A stretch of DNA of 26,613 nt from Mitosporidium daphniae (taxonomy: Eukaryota; Microsporidia). Under the pieces are notes generated by a model that saw only the letters and a program-made list of their open reading frames with translations, ran no database searches and was not told the origin of the DNA. The stretch is taken from assembly GCF_000760515.2 (NCBI RefSeq), contig NW_013546156.1:1-26613 (forward strand), read 5' to 3'. Positions 1 to 9,880 of the stretch are shown one piece after another. The position numbers and the translations under genes were made by a program. Position 1 is the first letter of the stretch; every line of letters begins with the position of its first letter.

Positions 1-758
1 ACCATTTTCAGCAAATATGAAGAGAGAAGGGTCCAGAGTTGATACTGGATGCTTTCAAGGACAAACTGAAATCCGGTTGCAGTTATAGCGGTCGAGTTCA
101 GCAAACATCCGGACGAAATAAGCAATTGCCTCATAAAGGCATCCTTTTGCGAAATTTTAATTTCTACAAGTAGGAATGCTAGATTTACTTGTTTTCGATG
201 GCGTTTCCAGCGGGGCCGCTTCGCAGGATACCAAAATCGACAGGATTTTCTCGAAAATTACTATAAGAACCGCATACATTGTAGGTGTTTGTCTGGTATG
301 TCAGAATCGAGGATTTATCCAGTCGATATGCATCGGGATGTGTTGGTCTTTTTAAGAAGACCCTATTTGCGCTGGATGGAATCACAAGATTGCAAAATGA
401 GTCCCTTAGACAAGTTGAAAACATCGGGTTGAGCCAAACTTTGGACTCCAGTCCCTGAAGCAACTTGAATGCCTTCAACGTAGCAAGCGTAGAATTTGAG
501 GTGCTGTTGATACAGTAAAGCTTTTATTGCAAACCTGGAGGGCATGTCCGGTGTAAAGACTAGCTCATAAATATCCTTCAGCCCTATATGAGAATCCATA
601 AATAGCAGTTTGGAAACAACGAGCTGGGCCTCCATAGGAAGCGATCTATGGGTAAAAACAGAACAAAACCTAAAAATTGCAAGCGAAAACGCAGGATGTG
701 CGATCAAATCGTCAAGCAATTGGGCTCCAAGGATCTTTGAAATGGTTTTCAGGAACAT
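1..758 (-). CDS. TFB2: TFIIH subunit Tfb2/p52 (3' end beyond window)
   Basis: Subunit of the TFIIH core, needed for transcription initiation and nucleotide-excision repair, where it anchors and stimulates the XPB/Ssl2 helicase. The N-terminus carries the family signature: LDDLIAHPAFSLAIFRF matches the Tfb2 pattern of L..L...PA.CLAIFR, followed by a VVSKLLFMD segment. The second exon has KVWLNPMFSTCLRDSF (family: LNP.F...LR). Near the left edge ITATGFQFVLESIQYQLW matches the family TS.GFQFLL....QLW block. Three introns are placed by frame restoration: 455-479 (25 nt), 250-277 (28 nt) and 164-188 (25 nt). The 250-277 intron gives YNKILSILVS, which fits the usual W..IL.FMV motif. The ATG at 758 gives the expected N-terminal length; an upstream in-frame ATG at 857 would run into RIO2. 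It is divergent from RIO2 with a 34 bp spacer. The C-terminal half is missing only because the window ends. Confidence 0.88.
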
Positions 759-792
759 GGCCAAATTTAATAAAAAAACCCCCAATTTTTTT

Positions 793-2380
793 ATGAGATT
801 AGACACTTGTAACTTTGGATTTCTCTCCAAATCCGACTGGCGTATCTTATATGCCATTGAAAGTGAATCAAAAACGCATGAAATTGTGCCGATTAAATTG
901 ATTTCTAAGCGGACAAAATTGGATCCCGTCTCTATTGACCAAGCTTGTGCGCTTCTTATGCGGTTTAAACTTTTAAGAAGAGAGGGCGAAGTTCAACATG
1001 GTGGTGCGTCTCAAGAAAACTGCAACATGACCGGGTCAACTAGTAGCTGCATTGATACCAATAAAGATCTGGCCTCTTCTCAACACAGAAGAAGGGGTCG
1101 AAAAGGGATCCCTCTTGGAACCTTGGGATACATTTTGGGATTTGGAGGCTTGGACTATTTAGCTCTGCATTTTTTCAAGCAAAAGAATTCTCTTTCTTGC
1201 ATCTCAAACTCACGACTTGGTGTTGGAAAAGAGGCCGATATTCATGTTGGCGAACGTCTATCGCCCACTGACGGGGCCTTTCCAAAAGCAATTGTTGTCA
1301 AGTTTCATCGTCTGGGGCGAACGTCTTTTCGCTCAGTTCGAACCAAACGAGACTACCATCTCGGAAAGGGGGCAAATGCATCTTTCCATGCTTGCAGCTG
1401 CAAAAGAGTGGGCATTCTTAAAGGTTTTGTGGTGCAAAATTCACTATTTTAGGCCCTTTATCAGCTTGGCTTTTCAGTGCCCATTCCCGTTGATCACAAC
1501 AGACATGCAATTGTAATGGAAAGAATCGATGGACTTCCTTTAAACCAAGTTACGCATCTATTGGATCCACAGAGACTTTATCACGAGCTTGTTTCAATGA
1601 TTGTGGCCATTGCACGATTGGGGCTGGTCCATGGGGACTTTAACGAGTTTAATGTTCTCGTCAGAAATCGCGACGAATCGCCTGTTCTTATCGATTTCCC
1701 CCAAATGGTCTCAATCAAGCATCGGAACGCTGCAGAGTAAAGTTCAGATGATTTATTCTAGATTTTATGAAAGGGACATAAGCTGCATTAGGAAATGGTT
1801 TAAAAGAAACTTTCCAACCGTTGATCTGGACTTTACATGCCAAGGTAATGTGTCAAAAACAGTGGCACCCTCCTCCCTTTGTTCCCTTGAATCTTCAGAT
1901 GAGCTGAAAGCAGATGATATACGAGGAGAAGACTCCCAAGAATCAAAGCACACTTTCGGTTCTCCACATAAAGGCCATGCTGAAAATAAACTCGCCGAAG
2001 ACAATCACGAAGAGTGTCGGATTTCTGAGGGCTGCTTTGCTGCCTTTGATTCCAACCCTGACAGCGGCGAGCCTGATGCTAGAGATTTTGGCTCTAGTGG
2101 CTCGTGTGTCTCCGAAAATGATGATATCGACTATGATTCTGGTTACGATTCCCCCAGGACCGGATCATGCACTTCGAGTCTTTTAGGATCGTCTTCCGAT
2201 TCAGAGTCCGTCGAATCACTAGCTGAAGATCGCGAGTTTCCCCCCTATCTTTCAATGATAATCAAGGAATTAGAAGAAACAGGTCAATCCCCTCTCGATG
2301 AAGTCTTAAAGGCTTCTGGATATACCCATGGGCTTGAGGAAGAATTGGACAAGTACTGGGGGTTTTTGGCTATCCAATAA
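793..2380 (+). CDS. RIO2: RIO2 atypical protein kinase, with an apparent frameshift
   Basis: RIO2 is an atypical kinase/ATPase that matures the 40S subunit with late pre-40S particles. Visible motifs are an N-terminal winged helix (SDWRILYAIE.. HEIVP), the RIO2 nucleotide loop LGVGKEADIHV, the lysine block VVKFHRLGRTSFR, RDYH, NRHAIVMERIDGLPL, the catalytic loop LVHGDFNEFNVLV and the metal-binding LIDFPQMVS. A long acidic Ser/Asp-rich tail follows. Introns are 1424-1452 (29 nt, restoring FLKALYQLGFS) and 1737-1761 (25 nt, restoring NAAEFYERDISCI). Start 793 is the ATG giving the family N-terminus; a TTG-started extension to 610 is not needed. Between RDYH (near 1355) and LAAAKEW (near 1400) the frame slips by one base with no GT or plausible intron. 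The summed exons leave a remainder of one. This is either a sequencing or assembly indel in a G-run, or a genuine lesion. Confidence 0.9.
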
Positions 2381-2689
2381 ATTATTTAACAGCAAAGTGA
2401 TGATCCATATGAAATTTTCCAAACAAGCAGCATATTCCGTCGCTTCCAGAGCATAGTTTAGTGGCTTTTTCTCATGATTGATCATCGCAAATGCATGTGC
2501 CTTCGAATTCCTTGCACCTGAACGTGGAGGGCCAGGCTCCAAAACAAGCTGGTCCCAATGACTTTTCAGGGGCATTCTTTTCCACCATCTCCTGTGGAAA
2601 AGACAGCCATCATTGTGATGCAGCCAGTATTTGGGCAAAAATGGTGATCGACCATCCGTTCCTAGATTCTCGTCTAAATCCTGCGGCAT
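2306..2689 (-). CDS. Hypothetical protein, tail overlaps the RIO2 3' end
   Basis: An ATG-started 127-codon frame with unusual composition: several Trp and His (KYWLHHNDG, RRWWKRM, SHWDQL) and a hydrophobic stretch near the end (FIWIITLLLNNLL). I do not recognise it. Its last 75 nt run antisense into the RIO2 coding region. If the gene is real, an intron or an earlier stop may end it before 2380. It fills the gap between RIO2 and the secreted repeat gene, which in this compact layout argues mildly for a real gene. A chance frame is equally possible. Confidence 0.3.
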   Translation of the reverse strand: MPQDLDENLGTDGRSPFLPKYWLHHNDGCLFHRRWWKRMPLKSHWDQLVLEPGPPRSGARNSKAHAFAMINHEKKPLNYALEATEYAACLENFIWIITLLLNNLLDSQKPPVLVQFFLKPMGISRSL

Positions 2690-2775
2690 GCTCAGGACTT
2701 ATTTAAATCGCTAGAATTATCTTTTATCCTATAACGCAACTAGTACTAGCAATGAAAGTTTTATTGAAAGGTAGA

Positions 2776-3459
2776 TCAAATACCTGATGGATGAATAATC
2801 TTTTTTGAACCTCCATCTTTTGAAACTTCACCTTTTGAAACTTCACCTTTTGAAACTTCACTTTCTGAAACTTCACTTTCTGAAACTTCACTTTCTGAAA
2901 CTTCATCTTCTGAATATCCATCATTACCTGATTCTACCTCATCTTCTGAGTATCCATCATTACCTGATTCTACCTCATCTTCTGAATATCCATCATTACC
3001 TGATTCTACCTCATCTTTTGAACCTTCATTATTACAATTGGTATCTGATTCTACATCTTCTTCTGAACCTCCATCAGTACAATCGCTACCTGATTGTACC
3101 TTCTTTTTTTTGTACAAACCACCATACCCCGAGTCACTACTATTCAATCGCAAAATCTTGGGATCTTTAGAAACTTCATTTTCACTATCGCTATCTTCAA
3201 GAATTACCGGTAATTCTTGATCTTTTAGACCTTTTATATGTTTTAGATCCCTTTTTGTCTGTTGAGAATTATCATTTATGGTTGTATCACCATTGATTTT
3301 TTCAATTTCTTCAGGAGTTTTCTCAGTCAAAACAGGAATAGAAGAATCTCCTTCAGAATCGCAAGGAGGTTTGTTGGTGTCTGGAGGCGAGCACATAATG
3401 AAATGGTTTCCAACAATAAAGAATAGTAAAAAAGCACTAACCAGTATTTTAAGCAGCAT
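2776..3459 (-). CDS. Predicted secreted acidic repeat protein
   Basis: A 227-residue protein of no recognised family. The first 23 or so residues form a classic signal peptide (MLLKILVSAFLLFFIVG then a short polar region with Cys). The rest is hydrophilic and strongly acidic with Ser, Glu, Asp and Asn, and has no membrane segment. It holds two tandem arrays. Three copies of a 12-residue unit (ESGNDGYSEDEV) come from 36-nt repeats at 2908-3015 that are nearly identical. They are followed by about six 5-residue units (EVSES or EVSKG) from 15-nt repeats at about 2817-2906. A KKKK patch and RLNSSDSGYGG lie in the middle. There are no introns and the base composition is AT-rich compared with neighbours. 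Likely a lineage-specific secreted or surface-exposed protein; no function can be claimed. Confidence 0.72.
   Translation of the reverse strand: MLLKILVSAFLLFFIVGNHFIMCSPPDTNKPPCDSEGDSSIPVLTEKTPEEIEKINGDTTINDNSQQTKRDLKHIKGLKDQELPVILEDSDSENEVSKDPKILRLNSSDSGYGGLYKKKKVQSGSDCTDGGSEEDVESDTNCNNEGSKDEVESGNDGYSEDEVESGNDGYSEDEVESGNDGYSEDEVSESEVSESEVSESEVSKGEVSKGEVSKDGGSKKIIHPSGI
2817..3015. repeat. Two adjoining minisatellites inside the secreted protein gene
   Basis: Three 36-bp units (2908-2943, 2944-2979, 2980-3015) differ by one synonymous A/G change. Directly beside them are about six 15-bp units sharing the core TGAAACTTCA. Both unit lengths are multiples of three, so copy-number change keeps the reading frame. 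Confidence 0.9.
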
Positions 3460-3537
3460 ATGAACTTGAAAATAAAAAGTCTCCTAATTAACAAACAAGT
3501 GTACTCGTGCAAAAATCGATTAGTAATTCGCAATTAA

Positions 3538-3765
3538 ATGCCTCCAATCAAATTTAGCACAAAGGTCACTGTGATATTTGTGTATTTAAATTATTTTAAT
3601 TACCCACTCGTCAAGACGATCATAGTGCATGAAAATGAAATTTACATCCATCCACACGATGCGCTGGCGTTCAAAGGTACCTCAACTGCTTCAGCTAGTG
3701 CAAGACTTTGCTTTGCTAAATACAAACACTATTCACCAACATCCATTTTAAATACTGGTGAATGA
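3538..3765 (+). CDS. Doubtful small ORF
   Basis: A 75-codon ATG frame (MPPIKFSTKVTVIFVYL...) with no recognisable motif, in a sparse stretch upstream of the secreted repeat gene and divergent from it. Only length and an ATG support it. Confidence 0.15.
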   Translation: MPPIKFSTKVTVIFVYLNYFNYPLVKTIIVHENEIYIHPHDALAFKGTSTASASARLCFAKYKHYSPTSILNTGE

Positions 3766-4204
3766 TACCATTAGTACTTGATTAGATCAACATGATTCGC
3801 AAAAGAAATGCAATTTAAACCAAACAATTCAATCAATAGAATTGGAGTGTGAAAAGTAGCAATCAGATTATAAAAGAGGCTCCATTAATAAATGGAACGG
3901 TGGGTTTGTATAACGTGACTTTTTTTGGTTTCAGCGGCCAAATTGGTTTTTTCACTGGCCAAGAAAAGATGTTTTCCTATTAGATGAGATTTTCTGAAAA
4001 ACACCGCTCTTTAAATAAGATCTTTGAGTTTTGAGATTTTTACCATAAGATAGATGTGAAAATCGGTGCACCATTTCGGAAATCTTGATACAAACAAATT
4101 CCTGAAAAAGTGCACCATCAAGAAAGTTTCACCTGAAACAAAAAGGTATTCAACCATCGATTGACAAGTACAAGAGGAGTTGAGCCGGTTTATTGCAGTT
4201 TAAG
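3766..4204. other. Intergenic stretch with no recognised feature
   Basis: I read both strands and found no gene, tRNA or strong repeat. The octamer GTGCACCA occurs twice about 40 bp apart (near 4067 and 4110), perhaps by chance. It lies downstream of the minus-strand tRNA-binding gene. Confidence 0.5.
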
Positions 4205-4837
4205 TTATGAAATTACCCCAGTTGTAAGGATAGAGACATGAACGGGGTCGGATCCACAGAGAAGAATGGCTTCTGACCCATCTGATGCTTTAAGAACAAT
4301 TGATTTTGAATGCGGGCTTATTCCAAGTGCTGGTTGAACGGTCTCCCAATGGAGTTTCTTTGGATTTAAAATGGGATCAGCCGGGAAAGATCCCAAAGAG
4401 CCAGATTCGCCTGGAATAGAAAATGTTGCTCGATCACCCGGTTGGGCACTCTTTGGGGGCGCGATAAATTCGACATTCCCACAGGGGCCACGGGCAACCA
4501 AGACCATCGCTTGCGACTTTACCCCCCTCATGGAGGCAGGCTTCAGATTTGCCACAAATAGGCACAATTTTCCTTGGATTTGATCTGGAGTGAAATATGG
4601 GACCAACCCCGAAACGACTGTTCGGATTCCGAGTACACTTCCAAAGTCAACCTGTTCAATGTAGAGCTTATCGGCAGATGGATGCTTTTCAACACTCATC
4701 ATGCGCCCGACACGTAGATCAAGATGTGATGATGTGGAAACCAAATCTTGAATTGATAAAGAAGATGCTATTAGCGGTGGTGGTGCTGGCGATGATGGCG
4801 AGGAAGATGGTTGAATTGGATCCACAGCTTCGGACAT
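4205..4837 (-). CDS. Free-standing EMAPII/Arc1-type tRNA-binding protein
   Basis: A 210-residue protein. After about 35 low-complexity Ser/Pro/Ala residues it is entirely the OB-fold tRNA-binding domain plus the EMAPII-like C-terminal extension found in Arc1p, AIMP1/p43 and the TyrRS tail. Diagnostic stretches are LDLRVGRMMSVEKHPSADKL, RTVVSGLVPY, LCLFVANLKPASMRGVKSQA, IAPPKSAQPGDR and LNPKKLHWETVQPAL. It likely delivers tRNA to an aminoacyl-tRNA synthetase. The N-terminal GST-like docking domain of Arc1p is absent, so the partner is unclear. It starts 15 nt after the stop of the GluRS gene on the same strand. No introns are seen. Confidence 0.9.
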   Translation of the reverse strand: MSEAVDPIQPSSSPSSPAPPPLIASSLSIQDLVSTSSHLDLRVGRMMSVEKHPSADKLYIEQVDFGSVLGIRTVVSGLVPYFTPDQIQGKLCLFVANLKPASMRGVKSQAMVLVARGPCGNVEFIAPPKSAQPGDRATFSIPGESGSLGSFPADPILNPKKLHWETVQPALGISPHSKSIVLKASDGSEAILLCGSDPVHVSILTTGVIS

Positions 4838-4852
4838 GCTATTCTTTAAAAA

Positions 4853-6648
<1,796 letters not shown>

Positions 6649-6650
6649 CT

Positions 6651-7238
6651 ATGGTTACTTTTGCCTGCGATGCTTGCCAAGAAATACACAAAAAGGCCAA
6701 ATTGGATGCACATGCTGCAAAATGCAGGGGTGCTCGATTTTCGTGTCTCGACTGCAACACGTCGTTCTCAGGCGATCAGTATCGCAACCACACCACATGT
6801 ATTAGTGAGGCAGAGAAATATCAAAAGACCAACTTTGTCAAGAATAAAACTAGCGCCTTGTCAAATGTTGCCAAGAAGAGGTGTATCAACCCCGCCCCCA
6901 TTGGCTCTGATTCTGCATTAGCTTTGCCAGCGTCTCTGGCCACACCTTTGCCAGCGTCTCTGGCCACACCTTTGCCAGCGTCTCCGGCCACACCTTTGCC
7001 AGCGTCTCCGGCCACACCTTTGCCAGCGTCTCTGGCCACACCTTTGCCAACCTTTTTAACAGTTCCTTTTCGTATTCCTAGGAATGTTGAAAAGAAATTG
7101 GCCAAACATATTTCTTTATACAAACTTTTAAAACATTTAAAGCGGCAAAAACTCGACCATCAAGCAAAAGGGCTGTTGAAAACTATTTTTGTAACCTCAA
7201 GGGATCCTCGAAACCTTGAAATGCGCATTACCAAATAA
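6651..7238 (+). CDS. LYAR-type C2HC zinc-finger protein
   Basis: A 195-residue protein whose N-terminus matches the cell-growth-regulating nucleolar protein LYAR and fungal relatives: FACDACQEIHKKAKLDAHAAKC then FSCLDCNTSF and YRNHTTCISEAEKY. This gives two zinc-binding C2HC units. The family acts in nucleoli, in ribosome biogenesis and rRNA transcription. The middle has five copies of an 8-residue unit (LPASLATP, with L/P variation) from a 24-bp minisatellite. The C-terminus is basic and predicted helical. Start 6651 is the first ATG and gives the family MV.F.C start; the frame also opens at a GTG at 6633, which is unlikely in a eukaryote. Confidence 0.85.
   Translation: MVTFACDACQEIHKKAKLDAHAAKCRGARFSCLDCNTSFSGDQYRNHTTCISEAEKYQKTNFVKNKTSALSNVAKKRCINPAPIGSDSALALPASLATPLPASLATPLPASPATPLPASPATPLPASLATPLPTFLTVPFRIPRNVEKKLAKHISLYKLLKHLKRQKLDHQAKGLLKTIFVTSRDPRNLEMRITK
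6923..7042. repeat. 24-bp minisatellite, five copies, in the LYAR-type gene
   Basis: Five tandem 24-bp units start at 6923, 6947, 6971, 6995 and 7019, followed by a partial unit. Units differ only at a T/C position (TCTCTGG versus TCTCCGG). It is in frame and encodes a Pro/Ala/Thr-rich linker. Confidence 0.92.
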
Positions 7239-7313
7239 ATTAACATTTAACCCAGCATGAGTTGGCAACGCAATTTTTGATGGAGCTTGTCTCAAGTAGT
7301 TGGTATTTTCGTG

Positions 7314-8892
7314 ATGCATATAGTCGAGGTTCTACTGACTTCTACAAGAATTGCCATCGACGAGCTTAAACAGACACTTGATGAGTTTATTTCAGGCAGG
7401 ACCTTCAAAATTGACTCTATCGTCTCCTTTAGCGCCTCTTCTCGCATCCACAAATCCATCCTACAAGTAAAGCTTTGCGAATGCAAATGTTCGCCAATTT
7501 CGCCTGTTAATTTTAGTCGATCGCGTCAAAAGATTGGTTTTTTTCCCGCAATTCGGCAGCTCCCAAGATGCTCGTCACCTTGAACACAGTGGCTGTGGAG
7601 AGGACGAAGTTTTGGTGGTGGCGCCAAAATACTTTTACTATTCCCTATCTGTAAGCTCTTTTTGCCTTCACGAAATGATCATGAAGGACAAAGACCAAAG
7701 GCTATTTATTTTTCCAGGAGAAGAGTCTGCAAGCAATGAGGGCTTTTTCAAGGCCATTTCATGCCGTGTACTTCCGTCAAAAATATTTTTCGGGCTGTGG
7801 GAATCGTACGTTGCGTGGCGAAATTATTGTTTAGCATTTTGTTTGTGGAAGAGGAGAATCTGCTAATGAAATTGCTGGACTTTTGCTGCATATGTTTGGT
7901 GTTTTCTAGGCTCAAGGCAGATTCGCCCTCCATTTCGTTGAACAGGTTTGGCTGCCACCTTTCTTTATGATTGATTTTACTATATGGACCCCCAGGTACG
8001 GGAAAAACGACAATGTGCAAAGCTCTTAGCCAAAAGCTGTCCATCAGATTCAGCCCACAGTACGTGCTGTGTTCCCTTACCCCTTTATAAGATATCCGGA
8101 TGGGTTCATATTTATCGAGCTAAACGGAAGCTCCATCTTATCGAAATGGTATTCTGAAAGCAGCAAGAACCTTTCCCTTCTATTTGAATGTATTTTTTCG
8201 CTGGCAGAGAACGAATTCCGCTTTATAATTCTTCTGATGGGTATTGATAATCACATACAAAGTAGACGAAATCGAAAGCATTGTCGGTTCGCGGGAAAGA
8301 TCGCTTTTGAGCAACGAGCCTCAAGATTCCATTCGAGTTGTCAATGTGCTTTTAACGCAGCTCGACAGGCTGCGGTTGTATTCAAACATTCTCATCCTTG
8401 CGACCTCAAATTTTTCAGACTCCCTTGATAACGCCTTCATAGATCGAGCAGATATTGTGATCAAGGTGCCGCCCCCATCTACTTTGGGCGTTTATTCCAT
8501 CCTATGCGATTCCATAAAAGAAATGTGCAAGATAAACTTGATTTCCCCGGAAATATATTTTATCGACCCCGTCGCCGTATCGATCCTACAGCCGGGCGCA
8601 CTTGTGCAGTCAAATGACGGCACTCTTAACCCGTATGAAGACTCGGTCGCATTTTCAATCAGAATATACAACTTGGCTCTTGTTATCAAGGTAATTTGGA
8701 GTTGCCTCCAATTGTTCAGGGGAAAAGCGGGCGGTTTATCCGAAAATTACCTATCAATGCACTAAGTTTGATCCGAAAAGTAAGCCCAAATAGCAGCATG
8801 ATTTACCGTGCTAGGATCCCCCCTTCACACCGGAGGACATTTTACGCGCATACGAACAATACTTGGCCAAACTGCACCACACATGTTGTTGA
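7314..8892 (+). CDS. PCH2: PCH2/TRIP13 AAA+ ATPase, with an unexplained in-frame TGA
   Basis: Remodels HORMA-domain proteins (Hop1, Mad2) in the meiotic and spindle checkpoints. Seven exons give about 470 codons. Diagnostic parts are [15 protein letters not shown], Walker [34 protein letters not shown] (family SLFSKWFSES), Walker [25 protein letters not shown], sensor [15 protein letters not shown] and the C-terminal [11 protein letters not shown]. Introns are 7489-7516, 7806-7834, 8069-8091, 8241-8262, 8691-8719 and 8780-8814 (22 to 35 nt). Between LNR (to 7946) and ILLYGPPG sit 27 extra bases (7946-7972) containing TGA at 7968-7970; removing them restores the family sequence [10 protein letters not shown]. 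No AG acceptor is there. The start at 7314 gives MHIVEVLL, close to the family HVEV; an upstream exon cannot be excluded. It is tail-to-tail with cardiolipin synthase with a 26 bp gap. Confidence 0.87.
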
Positions 8893-8918
8893 ATTCAAAT
8901 CGTCCTTAATGGCTTTAA

Positions 8919-9862
8919 TTATTTTTTCTTTGGAAGCTTCAGAACAAGCCCCCGGCGAATAAGTAAATAATCAATCCCGGTGGCTATTGTTGTAAAAGCG
9001 ACAATCGGTCTAGTATAAAAATCAAACACAGGAGGTACTCTAAATAGCTCTGAAAGTTGGAGCCAAGCGATGAAATGCCCTCAAGCTGTGATAGGATGGC
9101 TGTTGCGAACAGCATAAACTGCAATGCCGTATTAACCTACAAAATTTGACAAAACAGAAACCTTGCTAATGCGTGAAGGCTGAATTTCGGAAAAGTGATT
9201 TGAAGGCGTTTTCTATGTTTAATCACGTGAGAAGAGCTAGATACCTTCATTTTCAAATATAGGCTGCTCAACAGCAGCAAGATATCTCGCGCGACGATTA
9301 TGCCAAACACAGGAACTGCAAACGTAATTAACTTGCACGCGTACTTGAAATCATCGAGTTGTATGCGAGGGAGCAGGCCAAACACCCGGCAAAGATTTTG
9401 TCGGACAGAGGATCCAAAAATGTCCCCAGCCTGCTTTGCATGCCAAACCTTCGAGCTATGTATCCATCGGCCTACCAATATTAGAGGATCATTTACCCAG
9501 TCGGAAATGGCGCAAAGCATAAACAGAGGAAAAGAAACGAAAAGATTATTTTTCACAACAAAGTAGCACAAAATAGGACTCAGTCCGATGCGGCAAACCG
9601 AAATCATATTGGGGATCGTTACAATTTTCTCATATTTTAAGTCGGCGGTTTTCAGATTGTGCGTTTTGTACGCACCAAGTGCACGAGTTGAATTTACATT
9701 TGAAAAGCCGAGGGGACCAGGCTTCAGGGAAAGCAATTCCGAGGGAATGGCAGATAGCAGAAATTTACACCCCTCAAATGAATGGTACGTTAATATCACG
9801 CTACCATAAATTTGATTGAGTTTACGGAGAGGATGGCTGCCCAGCCCAGGGCAGAAAACCAT
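8919..9862 (-). CDS. CRD1: Cardiolipin synthase (CDP-alcohol phosphatidyltransferase)
   Basis: Condenses phosphatidylglycerol and CDP-diacylglycerol to cardiolipin in the mitochondrial inner membrane. The spliced protein has 267 residues. TIPNMISVCRIGLSPIL precedes the CDP-OH motif, rebuilt across intron 9472-9496 as SDWADGYIARRF.. GTFLDPLSD, which keeps D..DG..AR..G...D...D. Then follow PVFGIIVARDILL, SRISKVNTALQFMLFA (family ISKVNT.LQ) and a C-terminal TTIATGIDYL. Introns are 9472-9496, 9316-9344, 9213-9244, 9137-9161 and a GC..AG intron at 9050-9078. The N-terminal 85 residues or so may hold a mitochondrial targeting region. The exon sum is divisible by three. It lies 18 nt downstream of the NSUN-family gene on the same strand. 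A PGS1-type enzyme is less likely from the motifs. Confidence 0.9.
9050..9078 (-). other. GC..AG intron (29 nt) in the cardiolipin synthase gene
   Basis: Removing these 29 bases (starting GC, ending CTTTCAG on the minus strand) joins SQLE to ELFRVPPVFDFYTRP and restores the frame of the conserved C-terminus TTIATGIDYL. No GT is available in the needed place. Length matches the GT..AG introns around it. Confidence 0.75.
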
Positions 9863-9880
9863 CTAAAATTAATTTATTTT

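Noticed and set aside
610-792. Extension of RIO2 upstream to a TTG codon
   Set aside because: TTG starts are not expected in nuclear genes, the extension overlaps TFB2, and the ATG at 793 gives the family N-terminus.
1370-1396. GC..AG intron to explain the RIO2 frame slip
   Set aside because: The join falls in the wrong frame and would delete the conserved Ser/Leu block, so an indel is the simpler reading.
7651-7718. 68-nt GT..AG intron in PCH2 after YFYYSLS
   Set aside because: The frame is open and the same on both sides, while removal of 68 nt would break it; read as coding.
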